In this document: one piece after another, positions 1 through 6,952 of the stretch
Layout: every line of letters begins with the position of its first letter
Position numbering within the stretch: position 1 is the first letter of the stretch
Source: DASRHT01 sp035293765
GTDB taxonomy: Bacteria > Chloroflexota > Ktedonobacteria > Ktedonobacterales > Ktedonobacteraceae
Reading direction: 5' to 3'
DNA: 64,000 nt
NCBI GenBank assembly: GCA_035293765.1
Contig: DATGMF010000090.1
Coordinates: 24,415 to 88,414, forward strand
Translations under genes and position numbers: made by a program
Notes under the pieces: generated by a model
Database searches by the model: none
Told to the model about the DNA's origin: nothing
The model's input: the letters and a program-made list of their open reading frames with translations, nothing else

Positions 1-490
1 CACCCAGGGTAGGCCCGAGTGCGGGGCCGAGCAATGCGGGGATGCCAAAAAAGCCCATCGCAGTGCCGCGCTCGCGCGGGGGAAATTCACGGAAAAGCAA
101 GGTGATGGAAAGCGGAAACAACGCAGCTCCCCCCATCCCCTGCAAGATGCGAAAGAAGATGAGGACTGGCAAGTTCCATGCCAGGCCACACAGCGCCGAG
201 CCGAGCGTGAAGGCGGCCAGCGATAGTATGTAGAAGCGTTTGGTCCCCAGTCTGTCAGAGAAGAATGCGGCGGTCGGTGTAATAATGCCCTGGGTGAGAA
301 TGTAGGCAGTCAGCACCCACTGGACGCTATGGATGTCTGCGCCAAAGGCTGTTTGCAGACGAGGGATAGCGATGTTGACAATAGTTTGATCGAGGATGCT
401 CATAAACACCCCTATGATCACCACCATTGCCACGATCCACTTGTACTCCAGTCTTCCGCTTTGCCGTGTGGCCTGTGCGTTGACTTGCAT
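1..490 (-). CDS. DHA2-type MFS drug efflux transporter, N-terminal part (cut by window edge)
   Basis: The frame is open from an ATG at 490 to the left edge, giving 163 residues of the N-terminus. The protein opens with a hydrophilic stretch, then a membrane segment with the sequence SILDQTIVNIAIP, which is the hallmark first helix of 14-TM DHA2 (EmrB/QacA-like) transporters. Further on come a QWVLTAYILTQG segment, a DRLGTKR loop (MFS motif A region) and RILQGMGGAA. An AAGGAG ribosome site lies 9 bases before the start. The gene is 131 bp downstream of a TetR regulator on the same strand, so it probably exports a compound sensed by that regulator. Substrate is unknown. The C-terminal two thirds is outside the window. 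Confidence 0.9.
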   Translation of the reverse strand, partial: MQVNAQATRQSGRLEYKWIVAMVVIIGVFMSILDQTIVNIAIPRLQTAFGADIHSVQWVLTAYILTQGIITPTAAFFSDRLGTKRFYILSLAAFTLGSALCGLAWNLPVLIFFRILQGMGGAALFPLSITLLFREFPPRERGTAMGFFGIPALLGPALGPTLG

Positions 491-621
491 GTGGATAGAC
501 TCCTTATCTAGAGAAGACGAAGTAGAGAAAAGTGGGCGCGTACCGGTAATTACAGCCCCTTCACCGGTTGGTCACGTTTGGTAATGCCTTGCTATTGCAG
601 ACGACCAACGCTGCTGGCGCG

Positions 622-1461
622 CTAGCTTCGCTCAGGCCGTCTGAAACGAATGCCGTACAATAATAAAGACACTAGCTGATCAATGGCTTCCTCGCGCGAA
701 AGATGCGCAAATGGTAGGAGGTCGGATAATCCCTGCCCCAGTGTGCGCATGATGAAGGACATAGCGAGAATCTGCACAAACAACGCAGCATCAATATCTT
801 GCCGGAAGTCTCCCTCCTCCTGTCGTTGCTTAATATAATTAGTAATGCTCTGTCGGCCCTTCATGATTTTATCGGCAAGCATATGGGCGGCCTCTGGATG
901 CGTATGAATGAGCAAGATGGTGAGGCGCATGATTGCGCTCTGGGCTGTGGAGTCATAAAAGCCTCCTGCAATGCGGCGCAGGACAGTTTCGTCGTCAAGC
1001 TCAGCCCCGCTTTGTAGCTCCTGCTCGATTTGCTCGATTGCCTGGCGTAGTGCCATGAAGGGCGTGGTCTGCTCGATGACGGCAGCGAGCAGATCATTCT
1101 TGTTGTGAAAATGCCAGCAGAGCGCTCCTCGTGAAACTCCCGCTTCGGTCGCGATATCATCCAGCGTAGTGCCGGAGGCGCCGGAGCGCGCGAAGACACG
1201 TAGAGCAGCGTCCATGATGACCTGGCGTGTATCCTGCATTGGCGTATCGCTGATCAGCCCGGCCCGTACAAGTTCTGCGCGCAGCTCCTCTTTGCCCCCT
1301 GGAAAATGATAGTAGAAGGCGGGACGCGAAAGCTCCGCCTCTTTTACTATCTCATCAATCGTGATGTCATCGAACAGGGTCTGGTGTGTGAGGCTGCCGG
1401 CGGCCTGAATGAGCCGCTCTCTGCCGCTATTCTTCCCTTTATCGGGATGAGATTCTGCCAT
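622..1461 (-). CDS. TetR-family regulator with two tandem TetR_N DNA-binding domains
   Basis: This is a 279-residue transcriptional regulator. Residues about 14-62 form one TetR_N helix-turn-helix (ITIDEIVKEAELSRPAFYYHF) and residues about 78-130 form a second (TTLDDIATEAGVSRGALCWHF). A helical ligand/dimer domain of the AcrR type fills the rest. Normal TetR proteins have one DNA-binding domain and about 200 residues, so the duplication is real and unusual. I chose the ATG at 1461 because a GGTGG-like site precedes it. An upstream TTG at 1497 would lie inside the inverted-repeat operator at 1487-1523. The MFS efflux gene follows on the same strand, so the expected role is local repression of efflux, relieved by the transported drug. 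The ligand cannot be read from sequence. Confidence 0.88.
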   Translation of the reverse strand: MAESHPDKGKNSGRERLIQAAGSLTHQTLFDDITIDEIVKEAELSRPAFYYHFPGGKEELRAELVRAGLISDTPMQDTRQVIMDAALRVFARSGASGTTLDDIATEAGVSRGALCWHFHNKNDLLAAVIEQTTPFMALRQAIEQIEQELQSGAELDDETVLRRIAGGFYDSTAQSAIMRLTILLIHTHPEAAHMLADKIMKGRQSITNYIKQRQEEGDFRQDIDAALFVQILAMSFIMRTLGQGLSDLLPFAHLSREEAIDQLVSLLLYGIRFRRPERS

Positions 1462-1486
1462 AGAGACTCGTTCCACCAACAATTTT

Positions 1487-1523
1487 ATACTAGACAAGAC
1501 TCAGTGACTATACTGTCTAGTAT
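1487..1523. promoter_or_regulatory. Inverted-repeat operator upstream of the tandem TetR gene
   Basis: Ten-base arms ATACTAGACA (1487-1496) and TGTCTAGTAT (1514-1523) are perfect reverse complements with a 17-base spacer, about 26 bp upstream of the TetR start. This is the position expected for autoregulation. The arms are farther apart than in a classical TetR operator, which may fit a protein carrying two DNA-binding domains per chain. Binding is inferred. Confidence 0.6.
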
Positions 1524-1570
1524 CTGTTGTAAGTGTAGTAAAGATCCGGCAAACTGTCAAGATAGGGGGA

Positions 1571-3019
1571 CTATGCGGACTCCTTGAGGTGAAAGACAAG
1601 CTCGTACACGCCAATCTTGATGATGTCCCCATCGGCTAAGACGCATCCTTGCTCGTTGCTAATCTCCTGACCATTGACGAATGTGCCGCTAATGCTGCGT
1701 CTATCGTAGAGCACATAATGATCTTCTTCGTGTTTGAGCAGCGCATGGTGGCGTGATGTTTGATCATCGAAATCGAGCAGGATATTACTTGAACCTGCGC
1801 GCCCCAGCGTTGTCTCTTCCTGTTCTATCGCAACTTTACAAAATCCCGTTGTATAGGGAGAGGCGATGACAAAACAGGGCGAGCCAATGGATGAGCTCGC
1901 GGGCTCTGGCGTGGCCGCAGAATGAGCATGGTGGTTATGGCTCCCGGTCTCTGACACCGACCCGTTCAAAGACGAAGGTGCTGGCAGATCGGCTGCGGGC
2001 TCTTTGCGAGCTTCACCGTGCGAGTTAAGCTCTGGCGACGCTTCTTGCTCAGCCTTCAAGGATGAGGGGGGGACGGGGGGCTGTGAAGCGGCGGGTTGAT
2101 ATGTTTCAATTGCTGGTTCATCAGGAGGCGTAGAAAGAGGGAGGGATCTGCTTAAAATCTTCTCCTGAGCTGACTTAATGAGGGATATGAGTAGCGCGTC
2201 GGTAAAGGCGATAATGGAGGGGTGGCGTTCTTCTGGATAGACGCTCAAGGCCCGGCGTATGATTTCCTCTTGCTCGGCGGTAATGCTGGCGTTATGTCTG
2301 GTCAATGGAGGAATGGTTTCCGTCAATTTGAGCTGTTCGATGTCTTCTGGCGAACCCAGGAAAGGGAGCTGTCCCGCGAGCCAGAAGTAGAGCATGACCG
2401 CTAAGGCATATTGATCGCTGGCAGGCGTAGAGCGTTTGCCTAACTGTTCGGGGGCGGCAGTAATGGGAAGAAGCGTCATCTTTGGTTGACCAAAGCGGCG
2501 CACGAAATGCGCGATGCCGATATCGGCGAGCAGGAGTGGAGCGGAAAGGTCCTGGCTCTGTGAAGCGAGGCCGTGTAGCACCAGTATATTTGTAAGAGTG
2601 AGCGAGCCATGAAGCAGTCCGCTATTATGTACATATTGTAATGTCTGGGCGAGTTGGTGCGCGAGGCGTATGGCCTCGATGATGGGCAAGGGTGGCTGAA
2701 ACCAGCGTCTGCCTTCGCTGCCCAATAGAGAGCCCGGGCCAACGAAGCGACGCGCAACATAGAGCTGCCCGCCCACCTCTCCATAGTCTAGCAGCGTAGC
2801 TAGATAAGGATGTGTCAGTGTGCTGATGTCCTGCATTTCGCGGAAGAACTGGCGTCTGGCGGCATCCGGCAGAGGCAACCAGGGGTGAATTAGCTTGAGG
2901 GTAACTTTCCGTTGTAGCCTGATATCCTCCGCCTCATAACTATCGCCTGATATGCCGCTACCCAGTTTGTGTTGTATGCGGTAGCGTTCAAACTTCTGCC
3001 CCTCCTCCAGTGGTTGCAT
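1571..3019 (-). CDS. Serine/threonine kinase-like protein with C-terminal FHA domain (probable pseudokinase)
   Basis: The 482-residue protein has an N-terminal protein-kinase fold (about residues 10-280), a Pro/Ser/Glu-rich linker, and an FHA phosphothreonine-binding domain (about 385-478; GRAGSSNILL, SRHHALL and GTFVNG are visible). The kinase part keeps the ATP-binding Lys42 (VTLKLI), a DIG version of the DFG motif (Asp166) and AAPEQ, but the HRD catalytic motif reads HGS (137-139), so the catalytic Asp is missing. No membrane segment is seen. Start chosen at the ATG at 3019, with GAGGTG upstream; the ATG at 3061 has no ribosome site. The protein probably acts as a phospho-dependent scaffold or a weak kinase. 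It is upstream of the TetR gene on the same strand, but I see no functional link. Confidence 0.85.
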   Translation of the reverse strand: MQPLEEGQKFERYRIQHKLGSGISGDSYEAEDIRLQRKVTLKLIHPWLPLPDAARRQFFREMQDISTLTHPYLATLLDYGEVGGQLYVARRFVGPGSLLGSEGRRWFQPPLPIIEAIRLAHQLAQTLQYVHNSGLLHGSLTLTNILVLHGLASQSQDLSAPLLLADIGIAHFVRRFGQPKMTLLPITAAPEQLGKRSTPASDQYALAVMLYFWLAGQLPFLGSPEDIEQLKLTETIPPLTRHNASITAEQEEIIRRALSVYPEERHPSIIAFTDALLISLIKSAQEKILSRSLPLSTPPDEPAIETYQPAASQPPVPPSSLKAEQEASPELNSHGEARKEPAADLPAPSSLNGSVSETGSHNHHAHSAATPEPASSSIGSPCFVIASPYTTGFCKVAIEQEETTLGRAGSSNILLDFDDQTSRHHALLKHEEDHYVLYDRRSISGTFVNGQEISNEQGCVLADGDIIKIGVYELVFHLKESA

Positions 3020-3103
3020 CCTACACCTCGCATTCTTACAAAGCCCTTGTGCTGGTTGCATTGTAGCATATTAGCCCGGCAAAGGAATAGAATTTGTGAC
3101 TAA

Positions 3104-3157
3104 AAGCTGACCTCCCGCACAAACTTTTTCAGTTTAGAAAAGCTTGCGCAGGAGGTC
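3104..3157 (-). terminator. Candidate terminator hairpin after the 55-aa gene
   Basis: Read on the minus strand, GACCTCC (3157-3151) pairs with GGAGGTC (3115-3109), extended by partly pairing GC-rich bases and enclosing an A/T-rich loop, and is followed by AGCTTTT. It sits about 45 bp past the stop of the small gene at 3203-3370 and before the kinase gene. The T-run is short, so this is tentative. Confidence 0.4.
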
Positions 3158-3202
3158 GGGCTCAAATACGGGTGCGCGAGGATGATAGAACGCCTACAAT
3201 TT

Positions 3203-3370
3203 CTATTCCTCATTTTCAATATAAGAAAAGGTGTGCTGACCGGCCAGACAATAGTACTGGAGATTGTCCTGACTATCTGTTTCGGGAATGGCCTCCTCGA
3301 TATCGGTGAGTAAAATACCTTCCTCCTGGTCATACGGACATGTCTGGTACTTGAGCTGTTCTAGATTCAT
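3203..3370 (-). CDS. Small protein (55 aa), paralogue of the protein at 3830-4048
   Basis: The ATG at 3370 has a GAGGA site 8 bases upstream and gives MNLEQLKYQTCPYDQEE and so on, ending IENEE. The protein is acidic and soluble. It contains TCPYDQEEGILLTDIEE, then PETD, then YYCLAGQHTF. The same skeleton (Cys-x-x-Asp, E-x-ILLxD, PxTD, LxYYCLxGxHxF) occurs in the 72-residue protein encoded about 460 bp away on the opposite strand, so the two are paralogues. The CP..D...YYC..G..F pattern resembles small zinc-ribbon-like proteins but has too few cysteines for a full ribbon. Function unknown. Confidence 0.7.
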   Translation of the reverse strand: MNLEQLKYQTCPYDQEEGILLTDIEEAIPETDSQDNLQYYCLAGQHTFSYIENEE

Positions 3371-3478
3371 TCTTTTCCTCATTTCTTGTATTGCGATGAT
3401 ACTTCCCTAAGTACATCTCCACCTGACATCTTAGGGTTTGATGTATACACTACCCCTCAAGGGAGGCGGCAGGAGTTC

Positions 3479-3568
3479 ATGACTACCTCGACCCGCTTGA
3501 GGATACTGAAACAACAGGGAGGAACAACAGAGCCCTACCATAACTGCCCCTCTCTCCACCCCTTCTAA
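3479..3568 (+). CDS. Possible 29-aa micro-ORF
   Basis: An ATG at 3479 is preceded by a strong GGCAGGAG site at good spacing and opens a 29-codon frame ending NCPSLHPF. No similarity is recognised and no coding bias can be judged at this length. It lies in the intergenic space between the two paralogous small genes. It may be a leader peptide or chance. The rest of 3371-3738 shows no other gene. Confidence 0.2.
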   Translation: MTTSTRLRILKQQGGTTEPYHNCPSLHPF

Positions 3569-3738
3569 TTGGTGACTTTATAGACTGTTTTTCTGAGCCT
3601 CAATTTTTATGACCCGAGTGGACATTAAGTACTATCTTTTTGACGGGCCAACCTCTATCTCGATAAAAAGGCATAAGATGGTGAAAGAAGATACAAGTTT
3701 TTCTGCTGCTATCGTCATGAGAAGGGGCGAAGGCGTTT

Positions 3739-3768
3739 TTGTTTCTGGACGGCGGGGGCGTCTATAAT
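3739..3768 (+). promoter_or_regulatory. Candidate sigma-70 promoter for the 72-aa gene
   Basis: TTGTTT (3739-3744), an 18-base spacer and a perfect TATAAT (3763-3768) lie about 60 bp before the start at 3830. Confidence 0.5.
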
Positions 3769-3829
3769 TAGGGATGAAACATCCTCTTATGAAGAAAAGG
3801 CAATGATCACAGCAAGCATGAGGTGTAGC

Positions 3830-4048
3830 ATGGATGTTCGGCAGATCAAGAGACGGATATGTGCATTAGACCAGGGAGAGGCTATTTTGCTGGTCGATCT
3901 CGAAACCGAGACTGTTCCCCAGACTGACATACATGGAGATGCGCTCTACTACTGCCTGCAAGGCCATCATGTTTTTCCGGCCAGAGGGAGTGCTATAATA
4001 ATCGAGGAACAGGCAAAGAGCAATATGCGGGAGAAAGAACTTTCCTGA
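3830..4048 (+). CDS. Small protein (72 aa), paralogue of the 55-aa protein at 3203-3370
   Basis: The protein begins MDVRQIKRRICALDQGE and carries AILLVDLETETVPQTD and LYYCLQGHHVF, matching the 55-residue neighbour position by position, plus a longer basic/acidic C-terminus. An in-frame ATG at 3803 exists. I prefer 3830 because GAGGTG stands 6 bases before it and because similarity to the paralogue starts there. No membrane segment or signal peptide is seen. The two genes point away from each other, consistent with an inverted duplication. Function unknown. Confidence 0.65.
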   Translation: MDVRQIKRRICALDQGEAILLVDLETETVPQTDIHGDALYYCLQGHHVFPARGSAIIIEEQAKSNMREKELS

Positions 4049-4115
4049 GCCATTGCTTATAGTCCTGATGAAATGGTGCTATACCATCAAAAAATACAAT
4101 CGGAAAAATAAATCA

Positions 4116-5042
4116 ATGATTACAAATACTGAGATTGAGAACGCGGCTGAGCGCATAGCCGGACGCGTGCGCACAACGCCTATTGTACGTTTGGAACGTG
4201 GCATCTGGGGACTTGATGGGCAGCTTGTACTCAAATTGGAGCAGATACAACATACGGGATCGTTCAAGCCACGCGGCGCCTTCAACCGCATTCTCTCCCA
4301 TCCCGTGCCAGACACCGGCGTGATTGCGGCATCGGGCGGCAATCACGGGCTGGCAGTGGCCTATGCTGCGCAGCAACTGGGGTACCGAGCAGAGATATTT
4401 GTGCCGGAGTCCTGTCCCGCCATCAAGGTGGAGAAGCTGCGCTACTATGGCGCTGACGTTCATATCGTTGGTTCGGTCTATGCCGAAGCTCTGATCGCCA
4501 GTGAGACCCGTGCCGCCGAAACGGGGGCGCTGGTCGTGCATGCCTATGATCAGCCAGAGGTTGTCGCCGGTCAGGGAACGCTTGGGCGAGAATTAATGCA
4601 ACAGGTTCCCGAGCTGGATACCATCCTGATTGCAGTAGGCGGCGGGGGACTTATCGCGGGCGTAGCTGCCTGGTTCAGCGGAACGGCTCGCGTTGTCGGC
4701 ATCGAGCCCGAACGTGCTCCCAGCCTGGCAACGGCCCTGCAAGCGGGCGAACCCGTCGATGTGGATGTCAGCGGTGTAGCAGTGGACGCGCTGGGAGCCA
4801 GGCGCGTCGGCCATCTGGCATACTCCATCGCCCACCAATATGTGGACAAAGTGATTCTGGTCAACGATGAAGCCATTCGCCAGGCTCAACGTACCCTCTG
4901 GCGTGACCTGCGCCTGATTGCGGAACCAGGCGGGGCCACAGCTCTCTCGGCCCTTTTAGGCAGATACTACCGCCCGGCTCCTGGTGAGCGTGTTGGCGTT
5001 GTCGTGTGTGGGGGAAATGCTGATCTGGGGTATTTTGTGTAA
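4116..5042 (+). CDS. Threonine/serine dehydratase family PLP enzyme
   Basis: This is a 308-residue fold-type II PLP enzyme. The Schiff-base lysine is Lys51 in GSFKPRGA, SGGNHG (73-78) binds the substrate carboxylate, and GGGGL (175-179) binds the PLP phosphate. Length and motifs match single-domain serine/threonine dehydratases, which deaminate Ser/Thr to 2-oxo acids and ammonia. There is no C-terminal ACT regulatory domain, so it is catabolic-like (TdcB type) rather than the allosteric biosynthetic IlvA. Start chosen at the ATG at 4116, the usual N-terminus for the family. An upstream in-frame ATG at 4053 would add a non-homologous basic extension. A serine racemase or diaminopropionate-type relative cannot be excluded. 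Confidence 0.85.
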   Translation: MITNTEIENAAERIAGRVRTTPIVRLERGIWGLDGQLVLKLEQIQHTGSFKPRGAFNRILSHPVPDTGVIAASGGNHGLAVAYAAQQLGYRAEIFVPESCPAIKVEKLRYYGADVHIVGSVYAEALIASETRAAETGALVVHAYDQPEVVAGQGTLGRELMQQVPELDTILIAVGGGGLIAGVAAWFSGTARVVGIEPERAPSLATALQAGEPVDVDVSGVAVDALGARRVGHLAYSIAHQYVDKVILVNDEAIRQAQRTLWRDLRLIAEPGGATALSALLGRYYRPAPGERVGVVVCGGNADLGYFV

Positions 5043-5198
5043 AGAATTTATATTGAGCGGGCGCTCGTCGCCAACCAGCTTCAGGTCGTGACTAAAGAAG
5101 GGGTAGAGATCGCACATAAGAATCTCATTTTGTCTTCTTATCAAGGTGGAAACTCTATTGCTGTTCTTATTGGCCCTTTTAGAATCAGGCGATCTAAT

Positions 5199-5336
5199 AT
5201 GGTTCAAATGTGGATTGGTATCTATCTCGCTCTCATGCTATTAGTAGTAGGACTCTGGCTAAATCCTGCCAATTTTTTCGTCCAGGTAGGCATCTTTATC
5301 GGTGCAGTAATTGTAGGGGGAGGTTTACCCTTTTAA
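5199..5336 (+). CDS. Possible small membrane protein (45 aa)
   Basis: Starting at the ATG at 5199 the frame encodes two hydrophobic helices (MWIGIYLALMLLVVGLWL and FVQVGIFIGAVIVGG) and ends GLPF. The upstream extension to 5088 looks non-membrane and is probably not translated. The ribosome site is weak. Its tail overlaps the end of the nucleotidyltransferase gene by 12 bp. It may be a genuine two-helix protein, but no homologue is recognised. Confidence 0.35.
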   Translation: MVQMWIGIYLALMLLVVGLWLNPANFFVQVGIFIGAVIVGGGLPF

Positions 5337-5951
5337 CCGTGTAATCCATGCATGGTTGGGCTGCACAATAGCAAGCGCCTGAGCTAGCCATTCGCGGCTC
5401 TCCTGGTCGAGATGTGGCAGCGTTCTGGCGAAGTCTGCTTCGTCTTTGGGGCGTGAGTTTTTGGCTTTATACAGTAGTTGAATTTCGGGAGCAAGATACG
5501 GAAGACCTTCGTCTGTTTGGTGCCCAATGGCCGTAAGGGCGCGGGAGATGCGGTTGTCGCGCCGGAATAGCCACTGATCGTCGCTTGTATCGGCAACCAT
5601 GAGTTGAATAGCCCAGGGAGCTGTTTTATGTGGGCGACACCAGACATCGTGTACCTCAGCGTCAAGGAGTGTGCCTGGTTCCCACTCGCGAAACGGCCAG
5701 TTTTCGTCACGCGGTGGGGGAACCGCTCCCTGAACATCCCATCCATGCAGGATAGCGCGAACGGCCTGTTGATCTCGTCGTAATATCTGCACGTCAATGT
5801 CATCATGTCCCCGCGTTTGTGTCCCAATGAAAAGATCAATCGCCCCTCCCCCGGCAATCCACCACGGAACTGATAGCGTGGAGAAGAGTTCAACCACTGC
5901 ACGAGGTTGCCACGGCTGCCACGCGCCGTAGCGATTCGTCTCGTTTACCAT
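5325..5951 (-). CDS. Nucleotidyltransferase-fold protein (aminoglycoside adenylyltransferase-like)
   Basis: The 208-residue protein shows the nucleotidyltransferase signature WIAGGGAIDLFIG followed by TRGHDDIDV, which supplies the GG loop and metal-binding acidic residues. A C-terminal helical part has YLAPEIQLLYKAK, the AbiEii/LinB-like pattern that includes a conserved Lys. Such enzymes transfer AMP to aminoglycosides, lincosamides or unknown small molecules. Start chosen at the ATG at 5951 with AGGA upstream, since the longer frame begins at TTG and is not family-like. It lies 98 bp downstream of the DinB gene on the same strand. The substrate is not predictable. Resistance is possible but not shown. 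Confidence 0.8.
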   Translation of the reverse strand: MVNETNRYGAWQPWQPRAVVELFSTLSVPWWIAGGGAIDLFIGTQTRGHDDIDVQILRRDQQAVRAILHGWDVQGAVPPPRDENWPFREWEPGTLLDAEVHDVWCRPHKTAPWAIQLMVADTSDDQWLFRRDNRISRALTAIGHQTDEGLPYLAPEIQLLYKAKNSRPKDEADFARTLPHLDQESREWLAQALAIVQPNHAWITRLKG

Positions 5952-6049
5952 AGTATCCTGCCCGGAAGTTTTCTCATCTGAAAGTGGCAGTGCGTGTTTG
6001 GGAATGTGCGCGTCGGCCTGCCGAGGAGCCCACTCGCGCCACCGTGAAC

Positions 6050-6619
6050 TCAACTGCCAGGTTCATCCCTTGCTCGCGTGACCGAGTAGAGCGCCTCGTC
6101 CGGGATGCCGTGCTGTCCGAGAAAGAGGCTCAGTTGGGCTGCATGCTCCTGGACGTGGCGCATATTGTAGAGATGTAACTCCAGGAAGCTGACGGTCTGC
6201 CCCTCCGCCCAGGGGTAGGAGACAGCTTGGCGTGCCCGCTCGTCTGTCAGCGCGAAAAGCTGAGCGTGGCACTTGCGGCGCGTTGTCCTAAGATAAGCGT
6301 GCAGCTCTTCCTTTGTATAGGGTCGTTCAGGCGACACAGCAGGGTCGATTTCGGTCCAGATAAAGGGCGCGGGGGGAGTGAATTCCTCCTCCCGGCAGCC
6401 CGACAGATACAAATCGAGCCAGAAGAGCGTGTGATATACGATATACCAGAACTCCCCGAACTCCGGTAGCAGGAAGCGGTCCGAGGGTTCCTTCCAGAGA
6501 CGCTGGTTCCATAGCTGGGTGGGGCAGGCCAGCATGGCTTTTTCAAGCATATCGATGGCTGCACCAAACTGCCGCCACAGAGCAGTGCGGAACGCCGTCT
6601 CCATCGGTTGTTCTGCCAT
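6050..6619 (-). CDS. DinB-superfamily protein
   Basis: The 189-residue all-helical protein has spaced histidines typical of the DinB/YfiT metal-binding bundle: VYHTLFWLDLYL in the middle and YNMRHVQEHAAQL near the C-terminus (the RHxxEH pattern). DinB-like proteins are often thiol-dependent transferases or unknown. GGGAG lies upstream of the chosen ATG at 6619; the longer frame has no supporting start. It is the last member of the minus-strand gene series from 13.56 kb, but a repeat element and about 100 bp separate it from the previous gene, so its link to the CoA pathway is weak. Confidence 0.8.
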   Translation of the reverse strand: MAEQPMETAFRTALWRQFGAAIDMLEKAMLACPTQLWNQRLWKEPSDRFLLPEFGEFWYIVYHTLFWLDLYLSGCREEEFTPPAPFIWTEIDPAVSPERPYTKEELHAYLRTTRRKCHAQLFALTDERARQAVSYPWAEGQTVSFLELHLYNMRHVQEHAAQLSLFLGQHGIPDEALYSVTRARDEPGS

Positions 6620-6699
6620 AACGTTCGCTCCCTTTTTCTTCTTTACTACACGCTCATTACCGGCTGGACCCAGGCGAAAAATTATGATCGGGTCCAGCA

Positions 6700-6724
6700 C
6701 TCCCACGATGAATCGGGGAGCTAC
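6700..6724 (+). repeat. Interspersed palindromic repeat, copy 1
   Basis: A 25-base element starts CTCCCACGAT and ends ATCGGGGAGCTAC, and can fold with arms CTCC-C-CGAT / ATCG-G-GGAG around a GA loop, with one bulged A. Identical copies occur at 20454-20478, 27823-27847 (inverted) and 29848-29872. This copy supplies the TAG stop of the 70-aa gene on the minus strand. Confidence 0.85.
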
Positions 6725-6933
6725 ACCCCCAGGTCGTATAATTGCTCGAATTGCAGGTCCAGATCGTTGGTTGCCTGCCACATTGAGGAGAGCGCCTTGC
6801 GCACATTGCTGACGGCGCAGGGAGGAAGATCGGGCTGTGCCGCCAGTTTTTTAAGTGCCTGGTATACATCGAGCAACGCCTGCTCTTGCTCAGTAAGCGG
6901 TCTGCCTAGCAGATCGGTTCCGGTCGTTGTCAT
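6721..6933 (-). CDS. Small conserved-looking protein in the CoA-ligase operon (70 aa)
   Basis: The frame starts at an ATG at 6933 with AGGAAGGA upstream and lies 19 bp after the CoA ligase stop when read in the direction of transcription. The 70-residue helical protein begins MTTTGTDLLGRPLTEQEQ and ends LYDLGV. No family is recognised. Close spacing and the strong ribosome site argue for a real operon member. Its stop codon lies in the palindromic repeat at 6700-6724, so insertion of that element may have altered the C-terminus. Confidence 0.6.
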   Translation of the reverse strand: MTTTGTDLLGRPLTEQEQALLDVYQALKKLAAQPDLPPCAVSNVRKALSSMWQATNDLDLQFEQLYDLGV

Positions 6934-6952
6934 AGCTTATTCCTTCCTGAAT

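Noticed and set aside
542..568. Two ACCGGT palindromes 21 bp apart upstream of the MFS gene
   Set aside because: Six-base palindromes are too short to support an operator call without further copies.
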